This document shows positions 1 to 11,536 of a DNA stretch of 14,886 nt, one piece after another. The stretch covers positions 225,001 through 239,886 of the forward strand of contig JACVTC010000189.1 in the NCBI GenBank assembly GCA_016946835.1, read 5' to 3'. The position numbers were made by a program, and so were the translations under genes. Position 1 is the first letter of the stretch. Every line of letters begins with the position of its first letter. The DNA is from Neocallimastix lanati (nom. inval.). Taxonomy: Eukaryota > Neocallimastigomycota > Neocallimastigomycetes > Neocallimastigales > Neocallimastigaceae. The notes below the pieces were generated by a model that saw only the letters and a list, made by a program, of their open reading frames with translations, did not search any database and was not told where the DNA came from.

Positions 1-185
1 TTATAACCATGTTTTCTATAATAAGAAGAATAAAATACCATAGGATTTTGCAATTGTTCATTAACAAATCTCATTAAATCCGATTTTTCTTTCATTTTTA
101 AATTTTCCATTGAATGAGCACTCAAACGTGCATTTTGTTCATCTTCATTATTTTTTGTTTTTTTTTTGGTATTATTTTTATTCAT
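1..185 (-). CDS. 5' part of an unrecognised protein-coding gene, cut by the left window edge
   Basis: The minus strand from the ATG at 183-185 to the window edge is open for 61 codons plus two bases. The protein begins MNKNNTKKKTKNNEDEQNAR and continues with LSAHSMENLK and a segment ending NPMVFYSSYYRKHGY. The first 15 residues are Lys/Asn-rich and could be disordered or a basic targeting segment; the later part mixes charged, hydrophobic and aromatic residues like a folded domain. Codon third positions are mostly A or T, GC is clearly above the flank, and the start sits in an A-rich context (AAAAAATG) with an in-frame TAA at 204-206. I chose the first ATG; a second in-frame Met is at residue 26. 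I do not recognise the family. The promoter and 5' UTR must lie in the (TTTTA)n tract that begins about seven bases upstream. Confidence 0.7.
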   Translation of the reverse strand, partial: MNKNNTKKKTKNNEDEQNARLSAHSMENLKMKEKSDLMRFVNEQLQNPMVFYSSYYRKHGY

Positions 186-191
186 TTTTTT

Positions 192-424
192 ATTTATTTT
201 ATTTTATTTTATTTTATTTTATTTTATTTTATTTTATTTTATTTTATTTTATTTTATTTATTTTATTTTATTTTATTTTATTTTATTTTATTTTATTTTA
301 TTTATTTTATTTTATTTTATTTTATTTTATTTTATTTTATTTTATTTTATTATATATTATTTTATTTTATTTTATTTTATTTTATTTTATTTTATTTTAT
401 TTTATTTTATTTTATTTTATTTTT
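192..424. repeat. (TTTTA)n pentanucleotide microsatellite upstream of the left-edge gene
   Basis: About 230 bases are nearly pure TTTTA units. There are occasional four-base slips (near 258 and 300) and one TATATATTA interruption near 350. On the strand of the left-edge gene it reads (TAAAA)n and lies where the promoter and 5' UTR should be. Open frames across it encode only repeats such as FILFY and are artefacts of the repeat. Confidence 0.95.
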
Positions 425-1189
425 ACTTTTTTTATTTTCTTATCTTCTTTATTATATATATATATATACTTTATTTTTTTTTGATTTAATATATAAATAT
501 ATATTTTTTAATTTTTTATATTTATTTTTTTTTTTTTTTTTTTTTTTTTTTATTGTTTTAATATAATTAATTAAAATTAATATATATATATATAATTATA
601 AAAAACATAATTAATAGAATTGTTTAATGAAAATTTTATTAATTATAAATTAAAAAAAGTGTATATTTAATTATAGATTTATCTACAAATAAACTTTATG
701 GTTAAATATATTTTTATTAAATATTATTCAATAATATGTATGATATATTAATGTTAAATGTTAATAAATTACATAGAATTAATATGACCAATATTAATGA
801 ATGAATAATACATTTTAATGTTTTATTATAATAATAAACAAAAATAAATTATTGTAGATTTAAATATATTTATTTCTAAAAATTTGTAAAATAAGATTTA
901 ATTATTTTATTTTTATTATATAATTATTTTTTATCTTATTCCTTTTTTTTTTTTTTAAAAAAAAAAAAATATATATATATATATTATATATATATAAATA
1001 TATTTTCCCTTATAAATATATATTGTATTCATATTTCCTTTAAATAGAATAAAAAAAAATTAATTATATAAAAATTATGAAATAATATATAATAACAAAC
1101 TAAAAAAAAAAAAAAGAAAATTTAAAAAATTATGAAATAAAATGTAATAATCAACTTTAGATTTTATTTATGTGAAATATATACATATT
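425..1189. other. AT-only spacer, no gene seen
   Basis: This stretch is almost entirely A and T with stops in all frames. It holds a T27 run at 525-551, short TA runs near 456 and 583, and a T14A13 junction at 943-969 followed by alternating TA. I see no exon-like island, RNA gene or terminal repeat. Confidence 0.7.

Positions 1190-1283
<94 letters not shown>
1190..1283. repeat. (AAT)n trinucleotide microsatellite, about 31 copies
   Basis: An uninterrupted run of ATA/TAA/AAT units. Read as codons it gives poly-Asn on the plus strand or poly-Ile on the minus strand, but the flanks carry no coding signal and no unit is substituted, so this is best called a noncoding microsatellite. It is followed by a TA run at about 1305-1329 and an A28 run at 1352-1379. 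Confidence 0.93.
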
Positions 1284-1286
<3 letters not shown>

Positions 1287-1351
1287 TAGATCAAAGATGT
1301 TATAATTATATATATATATATATATATATTACATACAAAGCAAAACGAAAC

Positions 1352-1385
<34 letters not shown>

Positions 1386-1614
1386 ATAGAAAACATTATA
1401 TATTAAAATTATAATAAAATTTTTAAAAATTTTTAAAATTTGATTTTGAAAATTAAACATATACTAAATATATCTCTAATTAAATATTTATTTTAAATTG
1501 ATTTCCCTTACATTTTACCAATATAATTACGATAATTAAAAAAATTTTATATTATTATATATAATATTATTAATTTGTTAAAATATATTTAATATATATT
1601 ATAAAATTTTCTTT

Positions 1615-1770
1615 CTTTTGATTATCATTAGTACTGATAGGAAAGGCTTTTAACATATGTAGATATATTCGTCAGTGATAATAGTAACTATTTTGCTCAA
1701 ATGATTTTCTTTATCTATCGGTAAAATTACTGATAAAAATGCTTCTTAATAGCTCTATCATTAATATTTT
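1615..1770. promoter_or_regulatory. GC-richer patch with eight GATA/TATC cores
   Basis: Eight GATA or TATC cores lie between 1621 and 1765. Several fit the HGATAR consensus of fungal GATA factors, such as CTGATAG near 1634 and CTGATAA near 1730. An imperfect palindrome, TATCGGTAAAATTACTGATA, lies at 1716-1735. GATA factors bind such clustered sites in fungi, but no clear gene starts beside this patch and AT-rich DNA yields such cores by chance. It may instead belong to the decayed coding fragment next door. Confidence 0.2.
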
Positions 1771-1791
1771 CTTATTTTTAAATTTTCAATT

Positions 1792-1794
<3 letters not shown>

Positions 1795-1829
<35 letters not shown>
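1795..1829. repeat. T35 homopolymer
   Basis: Thirty-five uninterrupted T bases, one of several 27-39 base homopolymers in the window's spacers. Length is unreliable in most sequencing methods. Confidence 0.9.
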
Positions 1830-1901
1830 CACTTTTCACTTTTTACTTCTTTATCATAGTATTATTTTGAATTATCATTACAATGAAAATTATGATGATA
1901 T

Positions 1902-2205
1902 GATGATAAATTTAATTTTTCATTTTTGTGATTATATTAAGATTAAAAGTATTTTTAGAGCCAGCAATTATGAAATAAGTATCAGTATCATTTTCAAGTT
2001 TTGTGAAGAGGTCCCATTTTTGGATATAATCATAGAAATTATAGGTTAATTTAATACAAATGAAATCTTGAATATATATTTGACTAAAATATCAATTTCT
2101 GTTTATAATCCATTTTATCAAAATTGATAAGATTACTATTATATTCTATTTCTTTTTAATATTCTTCAATTTTTTCTTGTGCGCTAATTTTATTCAAATT
2201 AATTA
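1902..2205 (-). pseudogene. Possible decayed coding fragment
   Basis: GC and amino-acid texture rise here. On the minus strand, 2205 to about 2080 reads KISAQEKIEEY, stop, KEIEYNSNLINFDKMDYKQK, and lower down a stretch contains YDYIQKWDLFTKLENDTD and YFIIAGSKNTF. Stops and frame changes separate the pieces. They are co-oriented with the frameshifted gene starting 125 bases to the right and may be its decayed 3' end. The plus strand is also open at 1867-2049 (about 60 codons, no ATG at its start), so orientation is uncertain. I recognise no domain. Confidence 0.3.
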
Positions 2206-2329
2206 AAATTTAATTATAATTAAAATATGATATAAAAAAATTAGCTTATTATTATATTATTATTATTTATCATTTTACATATATTATTATTATTATTTTT
2301 TATTATATTTATATAAAAATTGTGATAAA

Positions 2330-4610
2330 TCAAATAACATATTTATGCTTACAAGAATTATTATTTAAAGAAAAACTATGCTTTAATATTTCATAGGTAC
2401 TTTTTATATAACTTACAGACTCTGACTTCTTTTTTAATTTTGATTTTTGTTTAGAAACAGATGAGCTTTCAATATTATTATATGTTTTATTTAAATTTGA
2501 GGATTCATTAAAGGATCCTTGGCTTTCAATATAATTAGAATTTGAATTTGAATTTAACATAGATCTTTCAATATATACTTTATCAGAATGTGACATTGAA
2601 TTTTGAATAATTTTATTTAATTTAACTTTTTGAACATTATCATATAATTTAATTTCATATGGATCTTTTCTTACTTGACTATAATAATTTCTTTCCATAT
2701 TCAATAATTTTTCTATAAATGTTTTTGTTAATGTTTTCTTATTTTTTTTCTTTGGTGAAACCGTTTCATGTAAATTATATGGTACACTCTTATCCTTTTT
2801 GGCAATTTTGGGTACCAGGCTTGGATATATTTATTGGATTATTTTCTTTCTCATATTCGTTATTTTTTTGATTATTCTTTTGATTATTATTTATTAATAT
2901 AGGCTTAATAATCATCTGCTGAGAATCTTCTTTATTATTAATATTTTCTTTATTAGGTATATTTTGTTTAGACTTTATAATATATTTATTTGATATAAGT
3001 TCTTCATACTCCTCGTCATCAGAAGTTATATCGGAAAAATCATCAACGAAATCAATAATAATACTAGGACAATCTTCATTAAAATATATTATTTCTTTTC
3101 TATTATAGCTATCAAAATAATCATCTACGTATTCTATTGTAATAACTGGTAATTCTTCTTGATGATCCACGGGTACAGATTTATTATCATTATTACTCTC
3201 TTTATTTCCACTAAATAAATTTTTCAACTTTTTTAAACCAAAACTTAAGTTCATTTTTAATATAGCTTTTATTGTTGTTTTTTCTTGGACTTCTACTTTA
3301 TCAATTCTTTTTAATTCTAATTCTATCATTAAATGTTACCTTTTTCTTTGGTTTTGTTATCTCATTAATGCATTGGATTTCATTATTATTATTGCCCTCT
3401 ATATTATATATAGTATCATCATCTATATTAACAAAATTGTTATTACATTGGAAATTAATACTGTTATATTTATTTATATTATTCAGTTTAAGATAGTCTA
3501 GTGATAAAATTTTAAATTCTTCTACCGCTTTAATCGATAACTTTAAAGTTATTTATTTGATTATTTTTTAATACTAAGTCATTTGTTTCTACTGATTTAG
3601 ATGAACTAAGAATATTTATTTTCTCTTGATCATTTATACTTACAAACTCGGTTTCCAAAAGGGAATAATCAGAATTTTCTGAATTATCAATACTATTATC
3701 AATATATTCATTATATGAATCCTCATTAATAAATGAAAAGATATTGTCATCAAGATTTTTTATAATAATATCTTCAATTATATAAATCGTTTACTTTTGG
3801 CTTTTTTTATTTCTTCATCATCACTTAAAATAATATCACTATTATAGTTAAATATATTATCACAACTTTCCGAATCATCACTAATAGTTAAATTACTATT
3901 ATCTTGACTTTCTACCAATTGTAAACTTTTGTTATCATTATAATTAAACCTTTTATTATCATTTGAGTTGGTATTGTTAATATCTATTATATTGTTATGA
4001 TTTTCTTCATAACTCTCAATTTCATATGGTAATAATATATTATCTTCAATAATTTCATTAACTACAGGGCTAAATACAATACTATCTAAAGAATCGTCAT
4101 CTTCTGGTTTTTCATATGATTCTTCATTAATAAATGTTTTTGAATATGTATTTTGCTCACTTCTTTTAGTTGATATTGTTCTTATAGTTTTTTTCATTAA
4201 TAAGAGTATCTGAAAGATTAAATTGTTCACTTTTTGTTGTTGTTAATTCATCTTTGAAAGATTCTTCTTTAATAATAAATTCTGAATTACAGAATTGGTC
4301 ATTATTGTCATTGAACAAAAACGAATCCGATTCTTGTTTATTTTTAACAATATGATATTCATCATTATTCACTATAGTCCTTTTCTGAATCCTTTTTACT
4401 GATAATCCAGTCATTTTTCACTTCAAAAGTATTATCATCAAATTTCGTTAAGGATGCTTTCATTGTTTTAATATTGATATTTATTGTTTCACTTATGGAA
4501 TTACTTGAAATATTTTGAAGAGTACTTATTGGCTTGTTTTTTACTGAATCCAAATGATTTTTATTCAATTTTATATCATTATTTTCTTTGTTCATTAAAA
4601 TATCATTCAC
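2330..4610 (-). pseudogene. Long Asn/Ser/Asp/Glu/Lys-rich protein gene broken by six frame changes
   Basis: Seven overlapping open segments on the minus strand follow one another with no coding gap: 4365-4610, 4166-4414, 3778-4230, 3530-3790, 3301-3552, 2790-3329 and 2330-2830. Each neighbour differs in frame and overlaps by 10-65 bases, as single-base indels would produce. Joined, they span about 760 codons. The product is hydrophilic and probably disordered, with acidic runs (SDDEE, PEDDDS, TSDDEEYEE), a thrice-repeated INE-x-SY-like motif and a KKKVTFNDRI segment; the C-terminal part is basic and Ser/Asn-rich and ends KHKYVI. No signal peptide or membrane segment is visible. The upstream end is uncertain: the 4610 frame opens with GTG and its first ATG is at 4593-4595, while another ATG just upstream is out of frame. 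Either it is a young pseudogene or the sequence carries homopolymer indels. I do not recognise the family. Confidence 0.65.
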
Positions 4611-4796
4611 GGTATTTCATCTTGGATTATTTCTATTAATTGTTTATATTGTTAATTATAAATTCTATTTTATCACATACTATTTACAATTTAATTATGA
4701 AAACAAAACAATATAAATAATAAAAAAACATAAAAATTAAATTTTTAAAAATTATTTATCATAATAACTCTAAATATACAATTTAACATCTAAAAT

Positions 4797-4985
4797 TTAT
4801 GTGAAGAAATTAAAGAATTTCATAATTTTTTTAAAATGATGGATAACTTTTTGAAAATTTTCATTAAGTATATTAATGATTGAAATGGAAATATTTTTAT
4901 TATATTTATAAATTAATAAAAATGAAAAGTAAATAAAAACGAAATTTAGTATTAAATTAAATCGTTTAACAAGACACAAAGACAT
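4797..4985 (-). CDS. Doubtful 62-codon ORF with one hydrophobic segment
   Basis: It starts MSLCLVKRFNLILNFVFIYF, so residues 8-26 could form a membrane helix or signal anchor behind a short basic stretch; the rest is Lys/Asn/Ile/Phe-rich. The ATG follows a pyrimidine-rich stretch. It lies 190 bases upstream of the frameshifted gene on the same strand and could be a leader exon, but I found no convincing splice junction joining them. Hydrophobic ORFs of this size arise easily in A/T sequence, so it may well be chance. Confidence 0.2.
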   Translation of the reverse strand: MSLCLVKRFNLILNFVFIYFSFLLIYKYNKNISISIINILNENFQKVIHHFKKIMKFFNFFT

Positions 4986-5729
4986 AATTGAAAAAGAAAA
5001 AAAGAAAAAATATATATATATATTTTTTAAACTCTTATTTTTTTTTTTTATAAAAAAGTAAAATTTAAAAATATAAAAATTTCAAAAAAATAATTTTAAA
5101 AATATTTTTTTAATAAAAAAATTTATATTTTATCTTAATATATAATAATATAATTTTAATATATTAATTGTAAATTAAATAAATTTGAAATATTTTTTTA
5201 ATTAAAAAATATATTATACATTTTATAAATATAATATTATATTAATATATTTGATAATTATGATTAATTAAAAAAAAAAAAAAAAATATTAGAATAATAT
5301 TAAATTTGATAATTATGATAATCATTGATGGAATTCTAATATAAATAAATATAAAAATATAAACAAAATTGTATATTATATATTTAATAAAACTGAAAGC
5401 ATTATGTTATAAAGGTATAAAGTATTAAATATTAATTATATATATTTATGAAGTATTTTCAATATAAAATTAAGAATACTAAATTATATTTATGAAAATT
5501 ATAAATAAATATATTATTTAGTATAAAATCCTCTTTTTATTATGTTTATAATATAAAAAATAATAACTATATCTATAAAAAAAAATGAATAATAAAATTT
5601 TCTATTAATATTAATCGAAAATTAACAAATTGACAAATTAACTAATTTTGTATTATCATTCTATTTTTTTATTAAAAAAATTTTTTTATATGTAATAAAG
5701 GAATTCGTTTTTTTTATTTTTTATTTTTT

Positions 5730-5829
5730 ATTATTTTATTTTTTATTATTTTATTTTTTATTATTTTATTTTTTTATTATTTTATTTTTTATTATTTTAT
5801 TTTTTATTATTTTATTTTTTTATTATTTT
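5730..5829. repeat. 15-16 base minisatellite, seven copies
   Basis: The unit ATTATTTTATTTTTT repeats from 5730, with starts at 5730, 5745, 5760, 5776, 5791, 5806 and 5822. Two copies carry an extra T, and the last ends in G. The regular period longer than a microsatellite shows tandem duplication of a whole unit. Confidence 0.9.
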
Positions 5830-6341
5830 GTTTTAATAATATTTAATCACTTTGTCATTAATTTTTTTTTTTTTTAGTAATTGATTAGTTATAAATAAAT
5901 ATTTTAAAAAACATATAAAAATAAAAAAATAATAAAATAAAATATAAAATTACATACAAATTATAATTTTGAAGACAAAAATTAAAATTTGTTAATCTAC
6001 AATGACAATGGGATATTATACAGAAAGAAAAAAAAAATTTAATGATTAATTATTTTAAGCCAAAAATATTTAATAATTTTAGTTAGGGGACTATATATTA
6101 TTAAACTTCAATTTTATGTTTCATGTTTTCTTTTTTATTTATTTTAATAAAAATATATATATAAATATGTGTATAAAACATTATATTTTTTATAAATTAA
6201 TTAAAAAATTATAAATTTTAATTTATTTATCTATATATATACATTTATTTATATATATATATTTATTTATAAATTTAATTAATTTATTTATTTTTATATA
6301 CAGTTATACTTTTTTATTTATTAAAAATATATTCATTTTTT

Positions 6342-6407
6342 TATTGTGTAACTCATAGTCAATTGGACTTAGTTAACAAACTTCAGATAGGTTATGACAA
6401 GGAATAA
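6342..6407 (+). pseudogene. Isolated 21-codon coding-like remnant
   Basis: Within pure A/T spacer, this patch has much higher GC and reads YCVTHSQLDLVNKLQIGYDK, then E and TAA at 6405-6407. The same frame stays open upstream to about 6279, but that part is A/T and only Leu/Ile/Tyr/Phe. No ATG or clear splice acceptor introduces it. It could be the last exon of a decayed gene, a transposon remnant, or chance. No family is recognised. Confidence 0.2.
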
Positions 6408-7442
6408 AATATGAAAATTATAAAAAAATATAAAAAAAAAAAAAAGAAAATCATAAAATAGTTTTTTGATGATATGATAATAAATTAATAAAATGATTTT
6501 CTAACATGATAGTTAATACTAAATTATTAATTTATCAGAGGATCAATTATTATACTTTTTTAATTACTTTTATTTATATATATTTATTCTTAAATACTAA
6601 AGGTAAAATATTTTTATTTTTTTTAATAATAAATCGTGATTTTTATAATAATAAATAGTAGTTTAGGATTCAAAAATGAATTTTTAAAAAAAATGTAATA
6701 TAAATGTTTAATTAGTGTCTTAATTCTTATTAATATCATATTATTAATTCCCTCTTCTATACTAGCCATACGAATAATCCATATGGAAATTTCATATTAA
6801 TTAATTTTATTATTTTTTCTTTAAAAAAAAATAAATTAGTAAAATTTTTAATAATTTATACCATTACATTAAATAAAATATAATAAAATATAATATATCC
6901 ACAAAATTTTTATCAAACATTTTATAGTAAAATTTTGAATTAATAATTTTAAAATAACATAAATTATGTGTAATAAATAGATTTATATTTTTATTTTCTT
7001 TGTTAATAATAATAATATTAATAATATTAATAATAATAACAAAAATAACTTCTTTATTAAATTTATAAACTTCGTAAATTTACTAAGAAAGTAAAATATT
7101 CTTATAAAAATTTTAAAGTAAATGTATCTATATTGAAGATGTATCTTAAAAATATATGTAATACTAATAGTATTAATTCTAATAATTATTTACTATTAAT
7201 ATTTATCGATGGCATTAAAAGTATTTAAATTTTTTATGAGAATATTTTACTATTTTAGTTAATTTACAAAGTAAATTTTAAAGTATTTAAAATTAAATTA
7301 TTTAAATAATCAACAAAAACAAAAAAAAATTAAAAAATTTTTTTGATGATGTTCAAATTACTAAAAAAATCTATGTAATAATGACTTTTAATTTATATTT
7401 AGAAATAATGAGAATATTTTTATTTCATTCATTATTATTATA

Positions 7443-7885
<443 letters not shown>

Positions 7886-8811
7886 TTTTTTTTAATAATT
7901 ATATATTCTATTTAATATGTTTTTTGAATTATTTATTTCTTTCAATTTTACTACTGAAAGTTTTTTTTTTTTGTTTGTTTTTTTTTTTTGTTTTTTTGTT
8001 TTATAAATTAAATATTTATATTTGAAATCTTTTTTCCTTATTTTATTGTTATGAGAAAAAAAAATTGCTAATTAATTTATAATAATCTAATTTTTCCTGG
8101 TATTTTTTTTTTTTTTTAAAAAAAAAAAAAGTTTAACTTTTATTTGTGTTTTTATTTTATTATATTATTTTTTTTAATTAATTTATAATTATTCTCAAAT
8201 AGTATTTAATTTATTATATTCAATTGTATTTAAAAATAATTATAATATATATCATATAAATTTATTATTTCAATTAATATTTATCGAAAGAATAAACATA
8301 TATTATAATTATGAAAAAAAGAAAATTCAAAAATGATATATATTTTGTTGAATAAATTACAAAAATTTAATTTATTATTTATTATTTAATATATACAATT
8401 GATTTTATTTTTTTAAAAAAAAAAAAAATTCCCTTTTTTATTTATTGTAATATATTTTGTTGATGTATACTTATTATTGTTGTTATTTTATTTTTTTGAA
8501 TGTTGATTAAATAGTTTTTTATTTATTTTATTATTATTTGATTATTTTAATCTTTTCTTTCTTTATATTTATATTTTTTTTTTATTTTATTTAATATTAT
8601 TTTATTTCCGGCTTTATTCTTTTTTTTTTATTATTATTATTTATTTATTTTTATTTATTTTTATTTATTTTATTTTTCTTATTTCTTTTCTCTATTTTTT
8701 CTTTAAAAACAATAATTCTCGAAAAGATTTTAAGATTTAATATTGATTACCTAAAAATTAAAAAGTTATATAAATAGGATAAAAAAAAATATTAATAAAT
8801 ATATATTAGTG

Positions 8812-8849
<38 letters not shown>

Positions 8850-11109
8850 TATATATATATGTGTTTAATTTGATTTTAACATATAAAAAATAAATAATTT
8901 AAATATGGATATTTAACAATCTAATAAATCAATATATTTTCAAGGGTTAAATAAAAAAGAATAAAGAGAATAATTATTTTATATATATATATAATGAAAT
9001 AATAATTATTATTACAAATATAGATTAAATACTTTTCTTTCAGTTATAATATAATATATATATTTTTTCTTTAAATTATTATTTCCTCATGTTAAAATTT
9101 AATCTTTAAAGGAAAAATAAAAAAATAAAATAAATAAAACTATAAAAACAAAAAAAAAATAAAGAATTATAAAAATATAGTTCAAAAAAAATTTTTTTTT
9201 CTTATTAAATAGAATTAAATATTAAAAAAAAAATATAACACTACTATTATTATAATTTGATGGTATGATTTTGATTTTAATACATTTAAAATACAAATTT
9301 GTAAAAATTTTAATTTTGGGGTGATTCATTCATCATTCTCAAAATATAATAGATAAATAAATAAATAGTTAAATAAATAAATAGTTAAATAAATAGATAA
9401 ATAAATAAATAGTTAAATAAATAAATAAATATTATTTATTATATATTATTTTTGATTAATATATCAAGAGTATAAATATTATATTTAATTAAAGTATTAT
9501 ATAGAAAGAAAACTGACATTTAAATTTTAAAAAACTCGATTATATAATGGTATAAATAAAATAAAGGATAAATTCCTAGCCTAACTTTATTTTATATATA
9601 ATAATATTTGAATTACAAAATTTTCATTTACCTTGAATACTAATACATTATATATGTGATTTTTACTTTTTCATTCTTTATTGATCGAAAAAGTCAAGTC
9701 TTTGTATATTATTTTTGATTTATTATTAATATTTCATATAGAATAAAGATTAAACAATAAAGATTTTAAAATAAAAAAAAAATGTATTTTCTATTTTCTA
9801 TTTTCTATTTTTTTTTTTTTTTTATTGTTATTATTTTTATTTTTCTAATTTAAGAAAGGTTAATGTATATTAGTATTAGATATTAGAAATTATCATTTGT
9901 GTAACATAAATAATAGTAATAATAATAATAATAATAGTAGTTTATATTACTTATTGATTTAATAGTATGTGATGTATTATTATTTACGAAGAGATGAAAA
10001 GTGGATAGTACATTAATACATTAAGGATATAGAATGCATATCACTTTAAAATTTTGTTACATATATACAATACAAAATATTTAAAAGGATTATTAACACA
10101 AATTTCTACAATTTATTTAGTTATTATTTAATTATACATTTATTTATTATTATTATAGTATAAATTTTAATGAAAAGACTTTTATTTTTGTTTAAATAGA
10201 GGTATTATTTTATATAATCATATATTAATTATTTAATTACTTTATGTGAATATAAATAAACTTTAGGAATATACATATATACATGAAAGTATAGAATTAT
10301 GACATAGAAATATGTATTAGCATAAATAATGTTAATTTACATGATTAAAATTTATTTTTACATAAATATCTATGATTTATATAATTATGTAATATTTAAT
10401 TTTTAATCTAGAAAGAATAAACTTATTTTATGATTTAATAACAATAATAATAATAATAATAATAATAATAGTAGTAATAATAATAATAATCATATTAACC
10501 ATATTTATCCTACTAATATTTCAAATTTTAAAAATAATTATGGATATTTTATATACTAAAATACTATATATAATATCTAACCACATAATTGTTTTTATGA
10601 TACTAGTTTAGTTTATGTTTAAAAGAATTTAATAATTTTATTTTATATATACATATGATTTATAAATTATAACAAACACTAAAAATTACTTTTTTCTTCA
10701 TTTTATTTAAAAAATGACAAGACAAGAAGCCTAATAATATGCTAATATAAAACATAAATAATTGTGTAAGAAACTAGAAGCAAGAAATAGTTGCTTAGAA
10801 GTAATAGGTAGGAACAACTTCATATTATGTGTAACATACAACTACTAATTACATAATTATTGTATTACATTATTACTACATTAATTTAGTAAATTAAAGA
10901 AAAAATTACTATATGCTTTAATTAAAATTAATTTTTACTAAATATTTGTATTATATCATTTATTTATGTAAAATATATTTTTTTTTTATTAAGAAAATTA
11001 TATAATATTTAATTATTAGGTATATTTGAAATTTGAAATTCATTTTTTAAACTATTTTATAGTTTAATTTTTGGTTAAAATTACTAACGAAGATATATTA
11101 TTATTATTA
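7886..11109. other. Long AT-rich spacer, no supported gene
   Basis: More than 3 kb with stops in every frame. It contains T15A13 at 8103-8130, T7A14 at 8408-8428, an A35 run at 8812-8846, an AAAT-type repeat at 9351-9431, and imperfect AAT runs near 9912-9940 and 10441-10490. A GC-richer patch at 10714-10850 includes a six-base inverted repeat. The left end presumably holds the promoter of the 7885 gene and the right end that of the COPS9-like gene. Confidence 0.6.
9351..9431. repeat. AAAT / AAATAGTT-type tandem repeat
   Basis: AAAT units are interrupted regularly by AGTT or AGAT, giving a higher-order period of about 12-16 bases over some 80 bases. No coding potential. Confidence 0.85.
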
Positions 11110-11136
11110 TTATTTTTTTTTTTTTTTTGATTATAG
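11110..11136 (+). promoter_or_regulatory. Acceptor-like pyrimidine tract and TTATAG before the COPS9-like start
   Basis: A T-run at about 11111-11128 is followed by TTATAG at 11131-11136, 17 bases before the ATG. It resembles a 3' splice site, so a 5' UTR intron is possible. No matching donor can be assigned with confidence, and such T-runs are common here. Confidence 0.3.
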
Positions 11137-11153
11137 TATAATTAATATTAATA

Positions 11154-11483
11154 ATGTTTCCAAATAGTCAAATTCCAAGAGGAGATAGACGTCGTAAGTA
11201 ATTAAATAGCTTTATTTTAAATATTTTTAACAATACATTATATATTGTAATATAAAATAACTTTTGTATATAAAAAAAAAGATGTGATATTAATAATATT
11301 ATTATTTACATTTTATATCTAAAAAAATTATAAATATATTAATAAAATGTTAAAATAAATAATTCACTTATTATGGAAATTAACAAATGGTATAATTAAA
11401 TGGAAATAAAAATAATAAATGAAAATGAAAAAAAAAAAAAAAAAAAAATAAAAATAAAATTATCACAAAAATAAATACATAAA

Positions 11484-11536
<53 letters not shown>

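Larger units (their letters stand above)
4986..7442. other. AT-rich spacer, no supported gene
   Basis: Both strands are dense with stops. Apart from the 15-base minisatellite at 5730-5829 and a short GC-richer patch at 6342-6407, I see only A/T runs. Small GC-richer spots near 6000-6090, 6720-6790 and 7190-7210 have no open frame worth reporting. Confidence 0.6.

Noticed and set aside
110-566. Open frames of about 107-150 codons encoding repeated FILFY.
   Set aside because: They are produced by the (TTTTA)n repeat, which has no stop in these frames on the plus strand. The supported gene here is on the other strand.
1157-1414. Poly-Asn (plus) and poly-Ile (minus) frames around the (AAT)n tract.
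   Set aside because: The repeat is pure, its flanks are A/T runs and TA repeats, and no unique coding sequence is attached.
3272-3496. Plus-strand hydrophobic frame of 74 codons.
   Set aside because: It is the complement of the better supported minus-strand segments; its Leu/Ile/Phe richness mirrors Asn/Lys/Glu codons on the other strand.
10714-10850. An alternative genetic code with TAA/TAG as glutamine (ciliate type), prompted by a coding-like stretch broken by TAA.
   Set aside because: All six glutamines in the Thi20-like exons are CAA, no TAA or TAG lies in frame in either spliced gene, and both end at TAA where the families end.
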